Below are positions 51,988-62,057 of a stretch of DNA of 64,000 nucleotides, one piece after another. The notes beneath the pieces are model-generated. The model had not been told where the DNA came from, ran no database searches, and saw nothing but the letters and a program-made list of their open reading frames with translations. The translations under genes and the position numbers were made by a program. The DNA lies in the NCBI GenBank assembly GCA_910587245.1, contig CAJULX010000005.1:20139-84138 (forward strand). Direction: 5' to 3'. Source of the DNA: Candidatus Gastranaerophilales bacterium (GTDB lineage: Bacteria > Cyanobacteriota > Vampirovibrionia > Gastranaerophilales > Gastranaerophilaceae). Positions within the stretch are counted from its first letter, which is position 1. Each line of letters opens with the position of its first letter.

Positions 51988-54147
51988 ATGACATTAAATG
52001 TTGACGGAGCCGGCAAACATTACGCCGAGGCAACTTTAAAAACAGTGGTGGGTGATGAAGCAGAAGCTCAAAAAATGCTTGATCTTTTTGGGGTGGAAAA
52101 TTACAAAACTGCAGTTTCTACAGACAATTTACGCAATGCATTAGGGTCCGATATTGAAGTAATTTCACATGTATTTAAAACAGCATCATATGACTCTGTT
52201 GTTATCGGACAGACCGAAGCAACTACCGGAATAGAAGAAATTGTGGTAGGACCGGCTGACACAATAGAAGCAGAGGATAACGTCAAAACAAGAGAAGAAA
52301 TAAAAAAACTTGAAGAAGAACTTGATGCATTAAAAAAAGAAATTGAACAAATCGAAAGCGATATAACAAAAGCAAAAGCAAAACTCGAAGAAAAGAAAAA
52401 AGAGCTTGAAGAAAAGAAAAAAGAGCTTGAAGAAAAACAACAAGAACTTGACAGGGCAAATGAAATCCTTAAAGCGGAACAAGCAAAACTTGACGATATA
52501 AATAAAAATATACAGGCAAAAAATAAAGAAAAAGAAGATACCGAAGAATTAATCCAGCAAAAACAAAAAGAATTAATAACAAAAGCCGAAGAAGCTCAAA
52601 GCGATGCCGTTAAAAAGGCCAAAGCGGATTATGACGAGCAAACAGACGGCGACTGGAATTCTTTTCTTATGAAAAAGCTTGGTGCACTTGGTGTTAATAC
52701 AACAATAGCAAGCGAAATCACCCAGCTTACAAACAAATTAACAGGCATAAATACGAATCTTGCCGCCTTAAATAATCAATATGCAGCACAACAAACCGTT
52801 ACAAGCGCCGCAATCCAAAATGTCAACACTGCTCAGGGTCAAGTTAACACCATTAATAATGAAATAACCTTGATAAGCAACGATATTGCAGACATTGAAG
52901 CAGGAATTACAGCAAAAGAAACGGCAAAAGCCGAAAAGCAAACTGCATATGATGCAAAACTTGAAGAGCTTGAAAGCTCAAAGGTATTAGTTATAGTAAA
53001 AGACCCCAGTGCAACAGAAGGCATTGTTCCGGGCGGGAATGAGAGCGTAAAAACTCAGGATGATATTAAAAATATGATTCCTGAAAAAGAATTTGCACTT
53101 GTTGAAAAATACGGTGTTGATTTAGGTGAAAAATTGGAAGACGGTTCACCCAGGTATATTTTTGCAGAAGGCAAAGATAAAAAATACCATATCTATGATA
53201 TGGGAAACGGCAAACGGGGTGTTACACTTGCAAGACTTTACGAACCAAAAAAAGGCTTTGATGTTGTTCCTAAAGGAAGCGGATATTTAAATAAATTTCA
53301 AGAAGCAGGCGAGGGCAAAGGCAAGACTGTTTATTATTTCTGCGGTGATGGAGTTAAAGAACTTCAAGGCTGTTATAATACCTCATCTCCTCTATCATTT
53401 GACTTAAATGGAGATGGCATCAAAACATCCGATGAAATAGTTGAATTTGATATTGACGGCGACGGCGTGCTTGATAAAATCAACAATTCGGCAGATGCAG
53501 TGCTTGTATTTGATAAAGACGGAGACGGCATATCAGGCGAAGATGGTTCGGAATGTTTCGGCGATAATACGGATATTGACGGCGACGGCGTAAAAGACGG
53601 CTATAAAGACGGTTTTGAAGCACTAAAGGCATTTGCAAGAGATAAAGGCTTAATTAACGATGCCGATGATATGGTATTAGATAAAAATGATATCAAATAT
53701 TTAGAAGAAAATTTCGGCTTCGGATTAAAAACCGAAGGATATAATTCAGAAACAAAATCATTAGCAGATTTGGGCATAACCGAAATAAACCTCGCAAGCA
53801 CCAATGCAACCACTCTTGAAGATAACTTTGACGGAAACGGTAACCAGTTAATGAAACAAGAAGGTGCAACATTTGTTCAAAACGGTGAAACTAAAGATTA
53901 TGCCGACATCTGGCACAAAAAACTTGAAAGTAACACAGAGGCATCAGATGTGCTCGCAAATGGCAAAAATATATTCAAAACATACAATGCATACGATGAT
54001 TTTCTTGCAAACTTTGACCCTGATGCATACACAGTATCAGATATCGAAATAAATACATCATTTAATTTTCTTGATATAAATGCTGATGCTCCTGATTCCA
54101 AAAAAGATGACGACAAAAAAGATGAAAAAGAAAATCATGAACAATAA
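51988..54147 (+). CDS. Large coiled-coil protein with RTX-like calcium-loop domain
   Basis: 719 residues. About 1-95: globular start. About 98-220: long coiled coil with exact heptads (EEKKKEL). About 240-330: helical, Ala/Thr/Asn-rich. About 475-560: a calcium-loop domain reading SPLSFDLNGDGI, FDIDGDGVLD, VFDKDGDGISGEDGSECFGD and DIDGDGVKDGY, as seen in large T1SS-exported proteins. Asp/Lys-rich tail. No signal peptide. The combination recalls the gene at 5449. Export and surface roles are inference. Confidence 0.75.
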   Translation: MTLNVDGAGKHYAEATLKTVVGDEAEAQKMLDLFGVENYKTAVSTDNLRNALGSDIEVISHVFKTASYDSVVIGQTEATTGIEEIVVGPADTIEAEDNVKTREEIKKLEEELDALKKEIEQIESDITKAKAKLEEKKKELEEKKKELEEKQQELDRANEILKAEQAKLDDINKNIQAKNKEKEDTEELIQQKQKELITKAEEAQSDAVKKAKADYDEQTDGDWNSFLMKKLGALGVNTTIASEITQLTNKLTGINTNLAALNNQYAAQQTVTSAAIQNVNTAQGQVNTINNEITLISNDIADIEAGITAKETAKAEKQTAYDAKLEELESSKVLVIVKDPSATEGIVPGGNESVKTQDDIKNMIPEKEFALVEKYGVDLGEKLEDGSPRYIFAEGKDKKYHIYDMGNGKRGVTLARLYEPKKGFDVVPKGSGYLNKFQEAGEGKGKTVYYFCGDGVKELQGCYNTSSPLSFDLNGDGIKTSDEIVEFDIDGDGVLDKINNSADAVLVFDKDGDGISGEDGSECFGDNTDIDGDGVKDGYKDGFEALKAFARDKGLINDADDMVLDKNDIKYLEENFGFGLKTEGYNSETKSLADLGITEINLASTNATTLEDNFDGNGNQLMKQEGATFVQNGETKDYADIWHKKLESNTEASDVLANGKNIFKTYNAYDDFLANFDPDAYTVSDIEINTSFNFLDINADAPDSKKDDDKKDEKENHEQ
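52387..52449 (+). repeat. 21-nt coding tandem repeat
   Basis: GAAGAAAAGAAAAAAGAGCT plus T occurs twice exactly (52387-52407, 52408-52428) and a third time in altered form, encoding EEKKKEL heptads of the coiled coil. Such repeats can vary in number by slippage. Confidence 0.75.
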
Positions 54148-54214
54148 CCGGAATACGGGCTGAATAATTTTAGTCAGCCTTCATTTCCCTCCACTCAATC
54201 TGTTAGTTAGTTTT

Positions 54215-54250
54215 AATGCACAGGAAATATTTATCCTGTGCATTTTATTT
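54215..54250 (+). terminator. Terminator after calcium-loop protein
   Basis: An 11-bp stem AATGCACAGGA / TCCTGTGCATT (54215-54225, 54234-54244), then TTATTTTAAT. Confidence 0.8.
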
Positions 54251-54301
54251 TAATATTTATTTTTGTGTTAAAATTATGCAGCAAAATAAGATGAGGGTTT
54301 T

Positions 54302-55519
54302 ATGAACGAATTTGTTAACGGAAAAATAGCTGCGCCAAAAAATATTATGGCAAAAATTTATACAATAATCGGATTTTTAATAGCTCTCTCAATAGGGCTT
54401 GCCTGCATTAACGGCATCATAAACGACAGAATGAAATTCAAAGATGAGGCCGTTAATAATGTTGAAAAAACATGGGGCAAAGCACAGACTATAGGGACAG
54501 GAAAACTTAAATATGAAATAAAAACGGATAAAAAAGAAGCTGCGGAATATTCTTATAATTCAAGCACTTCAATAACAAAAGCCGAGGCTAAAGTTGAATT
54601 TAAGAAAAAAGGAATTTATGAAGTTCCCGTCTATACCGTTAAAATCAACCAGAATGGTGTATTCAACTTAAATCCCGCATATAAAGGAAAGGCAGAATTT
54701 AAATTTAATGTCACAGACCCGAGAGGTTTTATTTCCAAACCTGTCATCAAATTTGACAATAAAATTGCAAACAATTGCAGCTCTTATAAATGCAGTGTAA
54801 TGTTAGACGGCAAAAATACAGTTCCGTACGAAGTTGAATACACAATAAGGGGCACAAAGACTCTCTCGTTTGATGCGATAGGAACCTCTGAAACGTATTT
54901 AACCACAAATTACTGGGTGCCTGAATATACGGGAGATTTTTCGCCCGTTGAACATAAAGAAGTAAAAGACGGATATTACACTTACTGGTCCGTGCCGGAG
55001 GCTGCAGCCGCTACGGAAGACAGGTACAGAAACCTTGGCTATACCGTAAATTTCATAAATACCGTTGATATCTACAGAATGGCGGAAAGATGCGTAAAAT
55101 ATGGCTTTTTATTTATTGCTTTAACTTTCCTTGCATTTTTTGTATATGAAATTATAAATAAAAATAATAAACACATTCACCCGTTTCAATATTCTTTGGT
55201 CGGGGTTTCAATGCTTGTATTTTATTTATTGCTGTTATCAATATCCGAATTTCTTAATTTCAGCACCGCTTATTTAATCTCATCGCTTATGACAATAAGT
55301 CTTATATCAGCTTATACATATTTTGTTCTTACAAATAAAGAAGATAAGAAATTTCCTCTTGCTATAGGGGGCATTTTAGGAATTATTTATTTATACTTAT
55401 ACATAACAATAAATTTGGAAGAATTTTCACTGCTTGCAGGAAGCTTCGGTTTATTCTTAACAATTATTGCCGTTATGTATGCAACAAGAAATGTTGAATG
55501 GTATAAGGAAAATCAATAG
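54302..55519 (+). CDS. creD: CreD-like inner membrane protein
   Basis: 405 residues. One N-terminal membrane helix (about 20-42) with the CreD-like FKDEAVNNVEKTWGKAQTIG after it, a periplasmic beta-rich domain (about 60-255), and five membrane helices at the C-terminus (about 265-395). CreD is linked to envelope stress and colicin tolerance in enterobacteria; its role here is unknown. GAGGG precedes the ATG. The dgt gene begins 3 nt after its stop. Confidence 0.78.
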   Translation: MNEFVNGKIAAPKNIMAKIYTIIGFLIALSIGLACINGIINDRMKFKDEAVNNVEKTWGKAQTIGTGKLKYEIKTDKKEAAEYSYNSSTSITKAEAKVEFKKKGIYEVPVYTVKINQNGVFNLNPAYKGKAEFKFNVTDPRGFISKPVIKFDNKIANNCSSYKCSVMLDGKNTVPYEVEYTIRGTKTLSFDAIGTSETYLTTNYWVPEYTGDFSPVEHKEVKDGYYTYWSVPEAAAATEDRYRNLGYTVNFINTVDIYRMAERCVKYGFLFIALTFLAFFVYEIINKNNKHIHPFQYSLVGVSMLVFYLLLLSISEFLNFSTAYLISSLMTISLISAYTYFVLTNKEDKKFPLAIGGILGIIYLYLYITINLEEFSLLAGSFGLFLTIIAVMYATRNVEWYKENQ

Positions 55520-55522
55520 TAA

Positions 55523-56776
55523 ATGACTCAATTAAAACATTCTATAGAAAAAACATTTAAAGATTACGGTATGTTCAAGGGGCATATCAAATATAAAAAT
55601 GCAACCTCGCGCCTTGAAGATTTATACAGAAAAGATGAAGATATAAGACACCCGTATGAAAGGGATTATCACAGAATATTATACTCAAACGCCTACAGAA
55701 GGTTAAAACACAAAACACAGGTGTTTTTTAATACAAATAATGACCACATCTGCACAAGAATTGAACATGTAAACCATGTTTCATCCGTTGCGGAAACCAT
55801 TGCGGAATTTTTAGGCTTAAATCCGTGGCTTGTTCGTGCAATTGCCGTGGGACACGATTTGGGGCATTCTCCTTTCGGGCACACGGGAGAAAAAATTATA
55901 AGCAAAATTGCAAGAGATAACGGTCTTTTAAAAAGCTTCTGGCACGAAAAAAACAGTTTAAGATTTATTGATAAAATTGAAACCATGCCTGATTATGAAG
56001 GATATGAACGAAATTTAAACCTGTCTTACGCCGTGCGCGACGGTATTATATGCCATTGCGGCGAAGTGGATGAAGAAGCGCTTCACCCCAGAGATGAATT
56101 TATTGATTTAGAAACAATTCAATCGGCTAATCAATATCAAAGCTATACATATGAAGGATGTGTTGTTAAAATATCCGATAAAATAGCATATTTAGGCAGA
56201 GATATTGAAGATGCGCTTTCCAAAAGAATTCTTGAAGAAGAACAGAAGCTTGAACTTGAAGAAATCGTAAAAGACCTTTTCGGACATAAAAAATTAAAAG
56301 ATATAAATACAACAAGCCTTGTGCATCTTTTTATTATTGATTTGTGCAAAAATTCAAATCCTAAAGAAGGCTTAAGATTTTCAAAAGAATATTTTGAAAT
56401 TATGAAAACAATAAAGAAATTTAATTATCAAAATATCTATTCCCACCCGAGGTTAAAAACTTTTGAAGATTACGCGGGGCTTATTATAAATACAATCTTT
56501 AACAGACTGCTTCAATATTACGACGGGGCAAACTCGATTTATAAACTTCAATATGATGAGAAATTTTATCCGCTGCTTTGCGAACATTTTAAAGACTGGC
56601 TTTTAAAATATTCAAATGTTTCCGATGCAACGTATCGCGAGAATAAAAAGTTTATAAACAAAATAATTTATAATATTGATGAAATAAATGATTACAAAAT
56701 GGCAATTATAGATTTTATTTCAGGAATGACGGACAGTTTTTCAATCAAAATATTTAACGAGCTTATAGCCTTTTAA
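55523..56776 (+). CDS. dgt: dNTP triphosphohydrolase (dGTPase-like, HD domain)
   Basis: 417 residues. HD-domain metal residues are in RIEHVNHVSSVAE, GHDLGHSPFGHTGE and the later KISDKIAYLGRDIEDA. NAYRRLKHKTQVF is the usual N-terminal signature. It removes triphosphate from deoxynucleotides and can limit phage replication. Coupled to creD upstream. Confidence 0.92.
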   Translation: MTQLKHSIEKTFKDYGMFKGHIKYKNATSRLEDLYRKDEDIRHPYERDYHRILYSNAYRRLKHKTQVFFNTNNDHICTRIEHVNHVSSVAETIAEFLGLNPWLVRAIAVGHDLGHSPFGHTGEKIISKIARDNGLLKSFWHEKNSLRFIDKIETMPDYEGYERNLNLSYAVRDGIICHCGEVDEEALHPRDEFIDLETIQSANQYQSYTYEGCVVKISDKIAYLGRDIEDALSKRILEEEQKLELEEIVKDLFGHKKLKDINTTSLVHLFIIDLCKNSNPKEGLRFSKEYFEIMKTIKKFNYQNIYSHPRLKTFEDYAGLIINTIFNRLLQYYDGANSIYKLQYDEKFYPLLCEHFKDWLLKYSNVSDATYRENKKFINKIIYNIDEINDYKMAIIDFISGMTDSFSIKIFNELIAF

Positions 56777-56832
56777 AGGATTAACCATTAAAGAGAATAC
56801 AAAAATTTTATGCCTGATGTAAAAATTTTTGT

Positions 56833-58239
56833 ATGGTTATAAGATTAGATGAAATTTTAGAAGAACAGAAAAAATATTTTCAAGAAGGCGCAACTCTTGA
56901 TATTGATTTTCGTATAGAAAAATTAAAAATATTAAAATCTACGGTTGTAAATTACAAAGAAAAGATTATAAAAGCGCTGTATAAAGATTTAAGAAAAAAC
57001 GAGCTTGAATCTTATACGACAGAAATTATGCCCGTGCTTGAAGATTTAAACCTTGCAATAAAAAACGTTAAGCAATGGGCACAGAAAAAAGATGTAAAAA
57101 CGCCTCTGTATTTAAACGGTATATCAGGAGGAATTGAAAGCTTTATTATAAAAGAGCCTTTAGGAAATATTTTAATAATTTCACCCTTTAATTATCCCTT
57201 TCAATTATCAATGCTGCCTTTAATCGGGGCAATTGCAGCAGGCAATACGGTTATTATAAAGCCTTCAAGCGATACGATTTATACAACAAAAATTTTAATG
57301 GAGATGATAAACAGTATTTTTGCAAGGGAATATGTTTATGTTTTAAATCCTAAAAATATGCTTTATTTTGAACTTTTAAACAAAAAATTCGACCACATAT
57401 TCTTTACGGGAAGCCCGCAGACGGGTAAGAAAGTAATGGAGGCAGCAAGCAAAAACTTAATCCCCGTAACGCTTGAACTTGGCGGAAAAAGCCCCTGCAT
57501 AGTCGATAAAACCTGTAATATTTCAAATGCCGCAAGAAGTATTATCTGGGGAAAACTTTTAAATGCGGGGCAAACCTGTGTTGCGCCTGATTATATTCTT
57601 GTGCAGGAAGATATTAAAGAACACTTAATTGAAGAATTAAAAGCTGCAATAAAAGAATATTTGGGGCCTCTTCCGCAAGAAAATGAGAACTTCGGCAGAA
57701 TAATAAACGAGAAACAATTTGCAAAATTAAAAGAAATAATAGAAATTGAATATGAAAATTTAATTTATGGCGGAGAATTCGATGAATGCGGGCTTTATGT
57801 GGCGCCGACACTTCTTGATATAAAATCTTTTGATTCATATGCCATGCAAAATGAAATATTCGGGCCGATTCTGCCTGTTTTAACCTATGAAAACACTTTT
57901 GATATCATTAAAAAATTAAAAACTTTTGAAAAACCGCTTGCAGCTTACCTTTTTTCAAACGACAGTCTTGTCATAAGCGAATTTTTAACAAAGCTTTCAT
58001 TTGGCGGCGGGTGCATAAACGAGACATTAATGCATACCGCAAACAATGCGCTGCCGTTTGGCGGAGTAGGGCTATCGGGAATCGGCAGCTACCATGGGAA
58101 ATATACTTTTGATACATTTACCCACCTTAAAAGCATTTTAAAGAAAAAGGGCGACAAGACAGGTAAATCCAAAATGCCGCCCGATAATCAAGAACGTTTG
58201 AATTCCGTTAAACGTATAGTTAAACTTCTGGAATTCTAA
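56833..58239 (+). CDS. Aldehyde dehydrogenase (class 3-like)
   Basis: 468 residues. Motifs: ISPFNYPFQLSMLPLIGAIA, FFTGSPQTGKKV, the general-base Glu in TLELGGKSPCIVD, the catalytic Cys in AGQTCVAPDY, and NEIFGPILPV. It oxidises aldehydes with NAD(P); short form without a signal peptide. No Shine-Dalgarno is visible before the ATG; an AT-rich 11-bp inverted repeat (56799-56832) ends just before the start. Confidence 0.92.
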   Translation: MVIRLDEILEEQKKYFQEGATLDIDFRIEKLKILKSTVVNYKEKIIKALYKDLRKNELESYTTEIMPVLEDLNLAIKNVKQWAQKKDVKTPLYLNGISGGIESFIIKEPLGNILIISPFNYPFQLSMLPLIGAIAAGNTVIIKPSSDTIYTTKILMEMINSIFAREYVYVLNPKNMLYFELLNKKFDHIFFTGSPQTGKKVMEAASKNLIPVTLELGGKSPCIVDKTCNISNAARSIIWGKLLNAGQTCVAPDYILVQEDIKEHLIEELKAAIKEYLGPLPQENENFGRIINEKQFAKLKEIIEIEYENLIYGGEFDECGLYVAPTLLDIKSFDSYAMQNEIFGPILPVLTYENTFDIIKKLKTFEKPLAAYLFSNDSLVISEFLTKLSFGGGCINETLMHTANNALPFGGVGLSGIGSYHGKYTFDTFTHLKSILKKKGDKTGKSKMPPDNQERLNSVKRIVKLLEF

Positions 58240-58281
58240 CAATCCTGACGGAAAGAGATGAATATAAGGTATGGAGAGAGT

Positions 58282-58884
58282 TTATGCTTTTTGTTTTTTA
58301 AGTTCTCTTTCTTTTTTCCTCTGTTCTTTTTCAAACTTTTTTTGTTCTTCTTCTTTTTGTTTTTGAAGTTCTTTTTCCTGTTTATCAAAATACCAGAGGA
58401 TTTTATTTCGTATGAAATCACCGATTTTATTTGAAGGCAGGGAAGGATTTGAAGCCAGATACATAATATCAACCTTGCCCCTGCTTGTTGTCATAGGATT
58501 TTTCTTTCCGAATTCATAATGCGTGAGCACGGTGCTTTTTTCAATCGGAATATTGTATTTGCGGCACAATTCAGCGCAAAGCTCATAGCATTTTTCCATT
58601 TGAACGGGTTTTATGGGGTAGTTTCCAATGTGCTTAATATCGCGGTATCCGAGCATTCCGCAGATTGCAACCCCGATAGAGCCTGTGTTGCCTCCGCCCG
58701 TATGCGGCGCATAAGGGGAACCATCCGTACAGCAGAGGTTTTGTTCGGGTTTATATTTTCCCGTATGGATGATACCTCTTTCAGAGGGGAGTTTTTCATA
58801 CCCTATTAAATAATGATAATGTTCGATTTCTACGCTGTTTGGCGAGTAGGTTCCGGCTGTCCAGTGGATTATAATTCTTTTCAT
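58282..58884 (-). CDS. N-acetylmuramoyl-L-alanine amidase, endolysin-like
   Basis: 200 residues. Amidase_2 (PGRP) fold: zinc ligand His in IIIHWTAG, HYHYLIGYEK, GSIGVAICGM and VLTHYEFGKK near 130. A Lys/Glu/Gln-rich tail (KQEKELQKQKEEEQKKFEKE) may bind the wall or be disordered. No signal peptide, as in phage endolysins. It starts directly after the small gene upstream (TAGATG) and follows a tail-fibre-like gene. Confidence 0.87.
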   Translation of the reverse strand: MKRIIIHWTAGTYSPNSVEIEHYHYLIGYEKLPSERGIIHTGKYKPEQNLCCTDGSPYAPHTGGGNTGSIGVAICGMLGYRDIKHIGNYPIKPVQMEKCYELCAELCRKYNIPIEKSTVLTHYEFGKKNPMTTSRGKVDIMYLASNPSLPSNKIGDFIRNKILWYFDKQEKELQKQKEEEQKKFEKEQRKKERELKKQKA

Positions 58885-59160
58885 CTATTCTTCTCCTTTT
58901 AAAAGGCTTGATTGAATTGAATGAAGTTTTTTTACGGCAGATTCAAGCGCAAAATCAAATAATTCATAAAACATATTTTTAATCAGGTTTCTAAACGGCA
59001 TAAGGACAACGGGAAGTTTTTGCAGTATAAAATCTATTGCAATCTGTTTTTTGGTTTCCCCAAAACCTTTGCCTATAAGGCTCTCTGCGTATATTACAGC
59101 AGGAAGAGCAAGCGGCGCCAAAAGGTCTTTCACCTTTTTTATTATTTTATCTTTAAACAT
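58885..59160 (-). CDS. Small protein between tail-fibre and amidase genes
   Basis: 91 residues with two mildly hydrophobic stretches (LLAPLALPAVIYAESLIG and LPVVLMPFRNLI) and amphipathic helices. Position suggests a holin or lysis accessory, but it lacks clear membrane spans, so this is a guess. Its stop abuts the amidase start. Confidence 0.5.
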   Translation of the reverse strand: MFKDKIIKKVKDLLAPLALPAVIYAESLIGKGFGETKKQIAIDFILQKLPVVLMPFRNLIKNMFYELFDFALESAVKKLHSIQSSLLKGEE

Positions 59161-59222
59161 TTTTTACTCCTTAGTTTAATTCTTTTCAAAGACAGTTTTA
59201 AAAAATTCCCCGCGGGGCTTTA

Positions 59223-60266
59223 TCAGTTAACATCCTGAGTTACAATGATTTTATTTTGAATCTGGCCTCTTTCAAGAAAGCCGTAGCCTTCTCCTCCAAA
59301 ATTATTGGCGCAGTGGATTGTGCTGTTTCCTGCTCCTATGGTTACGGAATTTTCGGTAAATTTTAATATATGTCCTATCTCAACCGCGGCTTCCACCCCT
59401 GCATAGTTTGAATATAGGGTTTCTATAATATCTCCTGTTTTGAAATTTGACGAATTGGTGAGTACTTTTGATACAAAACGAACTCTGTATCTTAAGGGGT
59501 CTATATTTAAATTATGTTCAAAGGTGTAAACTTCCTTCGGCATAAGCACAAACCACTCGGATTCTGCGCGTTTTGAAAGATTAGCCCGCCCTTCATCGGT
59601 TATAAAATTGCAATCAGCATCAAGATACTGGCTGTTAAATGTATAGCTTGAAGCTTCGGTTATTTTACCGCTTGAGATTGTAATTGAACCGAGCGGAATT
59701 CCTTCAAATTCAACCCAGATAACACCGTTAAATTTATAACAGTTCCAGGGTTCAAGAGTCATAAGCCATATATCATCAATTACTGCGCCCGAGGGTGTTG
59801 AAGTTGATTTAATTATTTTTGTATTAAAAAGCTCAACATCCCCTTCAAGGCTTAAAAATATATTGTAACTGCCGTCCGCATATCCCGTAACATCGATATT
59901 ATCTATATATTCAAACGTTTCAGAATCACCGAATGCGTTTGTGGCAGTTAAAACAGGATATATTCCGCCGATTTTAAAACTCAATATATTTTCATCAAAA
60001 CTTAATATATCAGGTGTTTTACCATCGGGCGCAAGATTTGCATAATTTATACAAAATTTTGAATTCACTGATTTTGCAATGGTTTCAGCCTCGGATACAA
60101 AATCATTAAACATATCTTCTTTAACATATTCCATATCATCTTTTAGAGAATTTATGTTTTGATTTTGCTTATTTAATTCTTCCTGAACCGCCGAAAAATT
60201 TTCGTTTACTTCATCTGCCTTGGCTTTTGTACCTGCAGTGAAGATATTTGGTATGTTAAAAGACAT
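59223..60266 (-). CDS. Phage tail-fibre-like protein
   Basis: 347 residues. The start NIPNIFTAGTKAKADEVNEN followed by FSAVQEELN and a short coiled coil is typical of the N-terminal part of phage tail fibres. The rest is beta-rich, with a glycine-rich end (GNSTIHCANNFGGEGYGF). It heads a three-gene cassette with a small protein and an amidase. No head, portal or terminase genes lie nearby. Confidence 0.7.
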   Translation of the reverse strand: MSFNIPNIFTAGTKAKADEVNENFSAVQEELNKQNQNINSLKDDMEYVKEDMFNDFVSEAETIAKSVNSKFCINYANLAPDGKTPDILSFDENILSFKIGGIYPVLTATNAFGDSETFEYIDNIDVTGYADGSYNIFLSLEGDVELFNTKIIKSTSTPSGAVIDDIWLMTLEPWNCYKFNGVIWVEFEGIPLGSITISSGKITEASSYTFNSQYLDADCNFITDEGRANLSKRAESEWFVLMPKEVYTFEHNLNIDPLRYRVRFVSKVLTNSSNFKTGDIIETLYSNYAGVEAAVEIGHILKFTENSVTIGAGNSTIHCANNFGGEGYGFLERGQIQNKIIVTQDVN

Positions 60267-60599
60267 AAGAAAATTATCTCCTCTTAATTTTAAAGTAGTG
60301 TTTTTAAAAATTCAGCGCTGATTTTTTGTATTTAGTGTTTAATTTTATAAATCAATTTATATTTTTATTGTAAAGAGAAAAATAAGTTTTTCAATAAAGT
60401 AAAATTACTCAAGGCAAAGCTTTGGATAATACGCCAAAATCATTGGCACGCGAGAATTTTCGGATTTTTGTATTTTTTTTGCCTTATTATTAAGTTTGTA
60501 ACAATTTAATGGCTCTCATGCGTCATTTTAAAAAATACGGAAGATTTTTTAAACAATTTATAGTAATGTTATCTTATAGAATAAGGGGGATTTTGTTTT
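60267..60599. other. AT-rich intergenic region without recognised gene
   Basis: 333 nt between divergent genes. Only a short GCCAA/TTGGC repeat near 60441 and a TAGAAT box about 17 nt before the ribosome site of the secreted-protein gene are noticeable. A weak 60-codon frame overlaps the signal-peptide gene and is not supported. Confidence 0.5.
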
Positions 60600-61082
60600 A
60601 TGAAAAAGAATTGTGTAAAAATTGCAAGTTTCGTATTTGCCGTGGCTTTAGGATGTTCTATCGCATCAGCGGAACGCAAGCTTCCCGTTAAAGAAGTTAA
60701 ACCTGCAAATGTATCTTTACCTGTTATTACCGTTCCTGCCGATCAGGTTAAAGAAAAGATTGAAGAAAAAGTTGTAACTCCTGCGGTTGATGCTAAAGGT
60801 GAAGTTATAAAAACAGGAAAGGAAACAAATGCACCTGTATCAGACATTAAAAATAAAGATGAAATTTTAATTAAACATGAAAACAGCGATGCAGAAACTT
60901 CAGAAATAGTACCCAATACGGCGCCTGTTGTTGAAAAAGTTGAAACAAAACAGGAAGGAACAATTTTTGATGTTTACGGTGTTAAGGAACATTTAAAAAT
61001 AGATAAACCCGCACCTGTTAATGACAACAAAAATGAAACAAACAATGCCGTTCAAGAAAATAAACAGGAAGTTTCAAAATAA
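60600..61082 (+). CDS. Secreted Pro/Glu/Lys-rich protein
   Basis: 160 residues. Signal peptide KIASFVFAVALGCSIASA, cut near residue 25. The mature part is low complexity, rich in Lys, Glu, Val and Pro (LPVKEVKPANVSLPVITVPA), and probably extended or disordered. AAGGGGG lies before the ATG. Unknown function, possibly an envelope spacer. Confidence 0.65.
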   Translation: MKKNCVKIASFVFAVALGCSIASAERKLPVKEVKPANVSLPVITVPADQVKEKIEEKVVTPAVDAKGEVIKTGKETNAPVSDIKNKDEILIKHENSDAETSEIVPNTAPVVEKVETKQEGTIFDVYGVKEHLKIDKPAPVNDNKNETNNAVQENKQEVSK

Positions 61083-61973
61083 ATAATTTAAAATACTGTA
61101 TTTATTTTGGTTAAGAATTTTATTTGAATTTTTAATTTCAGAGTTAAATTTTAAAAGGTAGGGGATTTTGTTTAAAATCCCCACTTTTTTGTAAAAGTAG
61201 GCAAAAGTATTAATTTTTCTATTAATATATGCTTCTTTTATTTCATCAAAATATTTATAATTAAAAACCGTTTCATCCGCCGTTTTGTAAGCTTTGAAAT
61301 AGTCTTCCCAGTTTTTATCAGCAAAACAAGAAATCGAAAATTTTCTAATTCGCCTTGAAACCAAAATTTCTTTTATTATGCTGATTTTTTTTGCACATAA
61401 CAATGCCTTATAGGTAAACACAATATCATTAGAATTTTTAATTTCTTGAAATTTTATATCATTTAAAATCAGGAAATCTTTTTTGTAAATTTTATTCCAG
61501 GGTTCAACAAGTTCAAGAAGTGAATTATCTTTTATATCGTGTAAATCTCCGGTTACATTTTCATCAATATTTTTAAGCAGGTGAGCAGTTCTGTGGTTTG
61601 AAAATTTCTGTTTCTTTTCAATAAATTCATTTGAAGCGCAGATTACAATATCTGAATTTGTATCCTGTGCTTTTTTTGCCATTTTTTCAAAAAAAGTATT
61701 TTCGCAGATGTCATCCCCGTCAAAAAATACTATCCAATCCCCTTTTGCTCTGCTCAATCCGAAATTTCTTGCACCGCCCGCATACATTTTTTTAACGGTA
61801 AAAATTTTAATACGGGGGTCATTAAAAGATTTTAAAATCTCAAGACTACCGTCATTTGATGCATCATCTGTAAAAATAAGCTCAAAATCCTGATATGTCT
61901 GATTTAAAAACATATTAACGCAGGATTTTATATATTTTTCAAGATTATAAACAGGAATTATAACGGAAATCAT
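61074..61973 (-). CDS. Family 2 glycosyltransferase
   Basis: 299 residues. GT-A fold: SVIIPVYNLEKYIKSCVNMF at the start, FTDDASNDGS, and a DxD-type VFFDGDD near 92. Adds a sugar to a lipid or envelope acceptor. Next to waaA in divergent order, so a lipopolysaccharide or surface-glycan role is likely. Its last codons overlap the end of the secreted-protein gene. Confidence 0.88.
   Translation of the reverse strand: MISVIIPVYNLEKYIKSCVNMFLNQTYQDFELIFTDDASNDGSLEILKSFNDPRIKIFTVKKMYAGGARNFGLSRAKGDWIVFFDGDDICENTFFEKMAKKAQDTNSDIVICASNEFIEKKQKFSNHRTAHLLKNIDENVTGDLHDIKDNSLLELVEPWNKIYKKDFLILNDIKFQEIKNSNDIVFTYKALLCAKKISIIKEILVSRRIRKFSISCFADKNWEDYFKAYKTADETVFNYKYFDEIKEAYINRKINTFAYFYKKVGILNKIPYLLKFNSEIKNSNKILNQNKYSILNYLF
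61161..61190 (+). terminator. Terminator inside the glycosyltransferase 3' end
   Basis: GGGGATTTT-GTTT-AAAATCCCC (61161-61182) followed by ACTTTTTT on the plus strand. It would end the secreted-protein transcript while lying in the coding part of the convergent gene. Confidence 0.7.
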
Positions 61974-62057
61974 AAGTTTTATATTAGCACAATTTTTATT
62001 CTTGCGTCATACAGGCTAATATTATACAATTTTTTTAAAGGAGAGAAGTGCACGGCA

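Noticed and set aside
60509..60691. Short frame before the secreted-protein gene
   Set aside because: It overlaps the signal-peptide gene in another frame and has no ribosome site.
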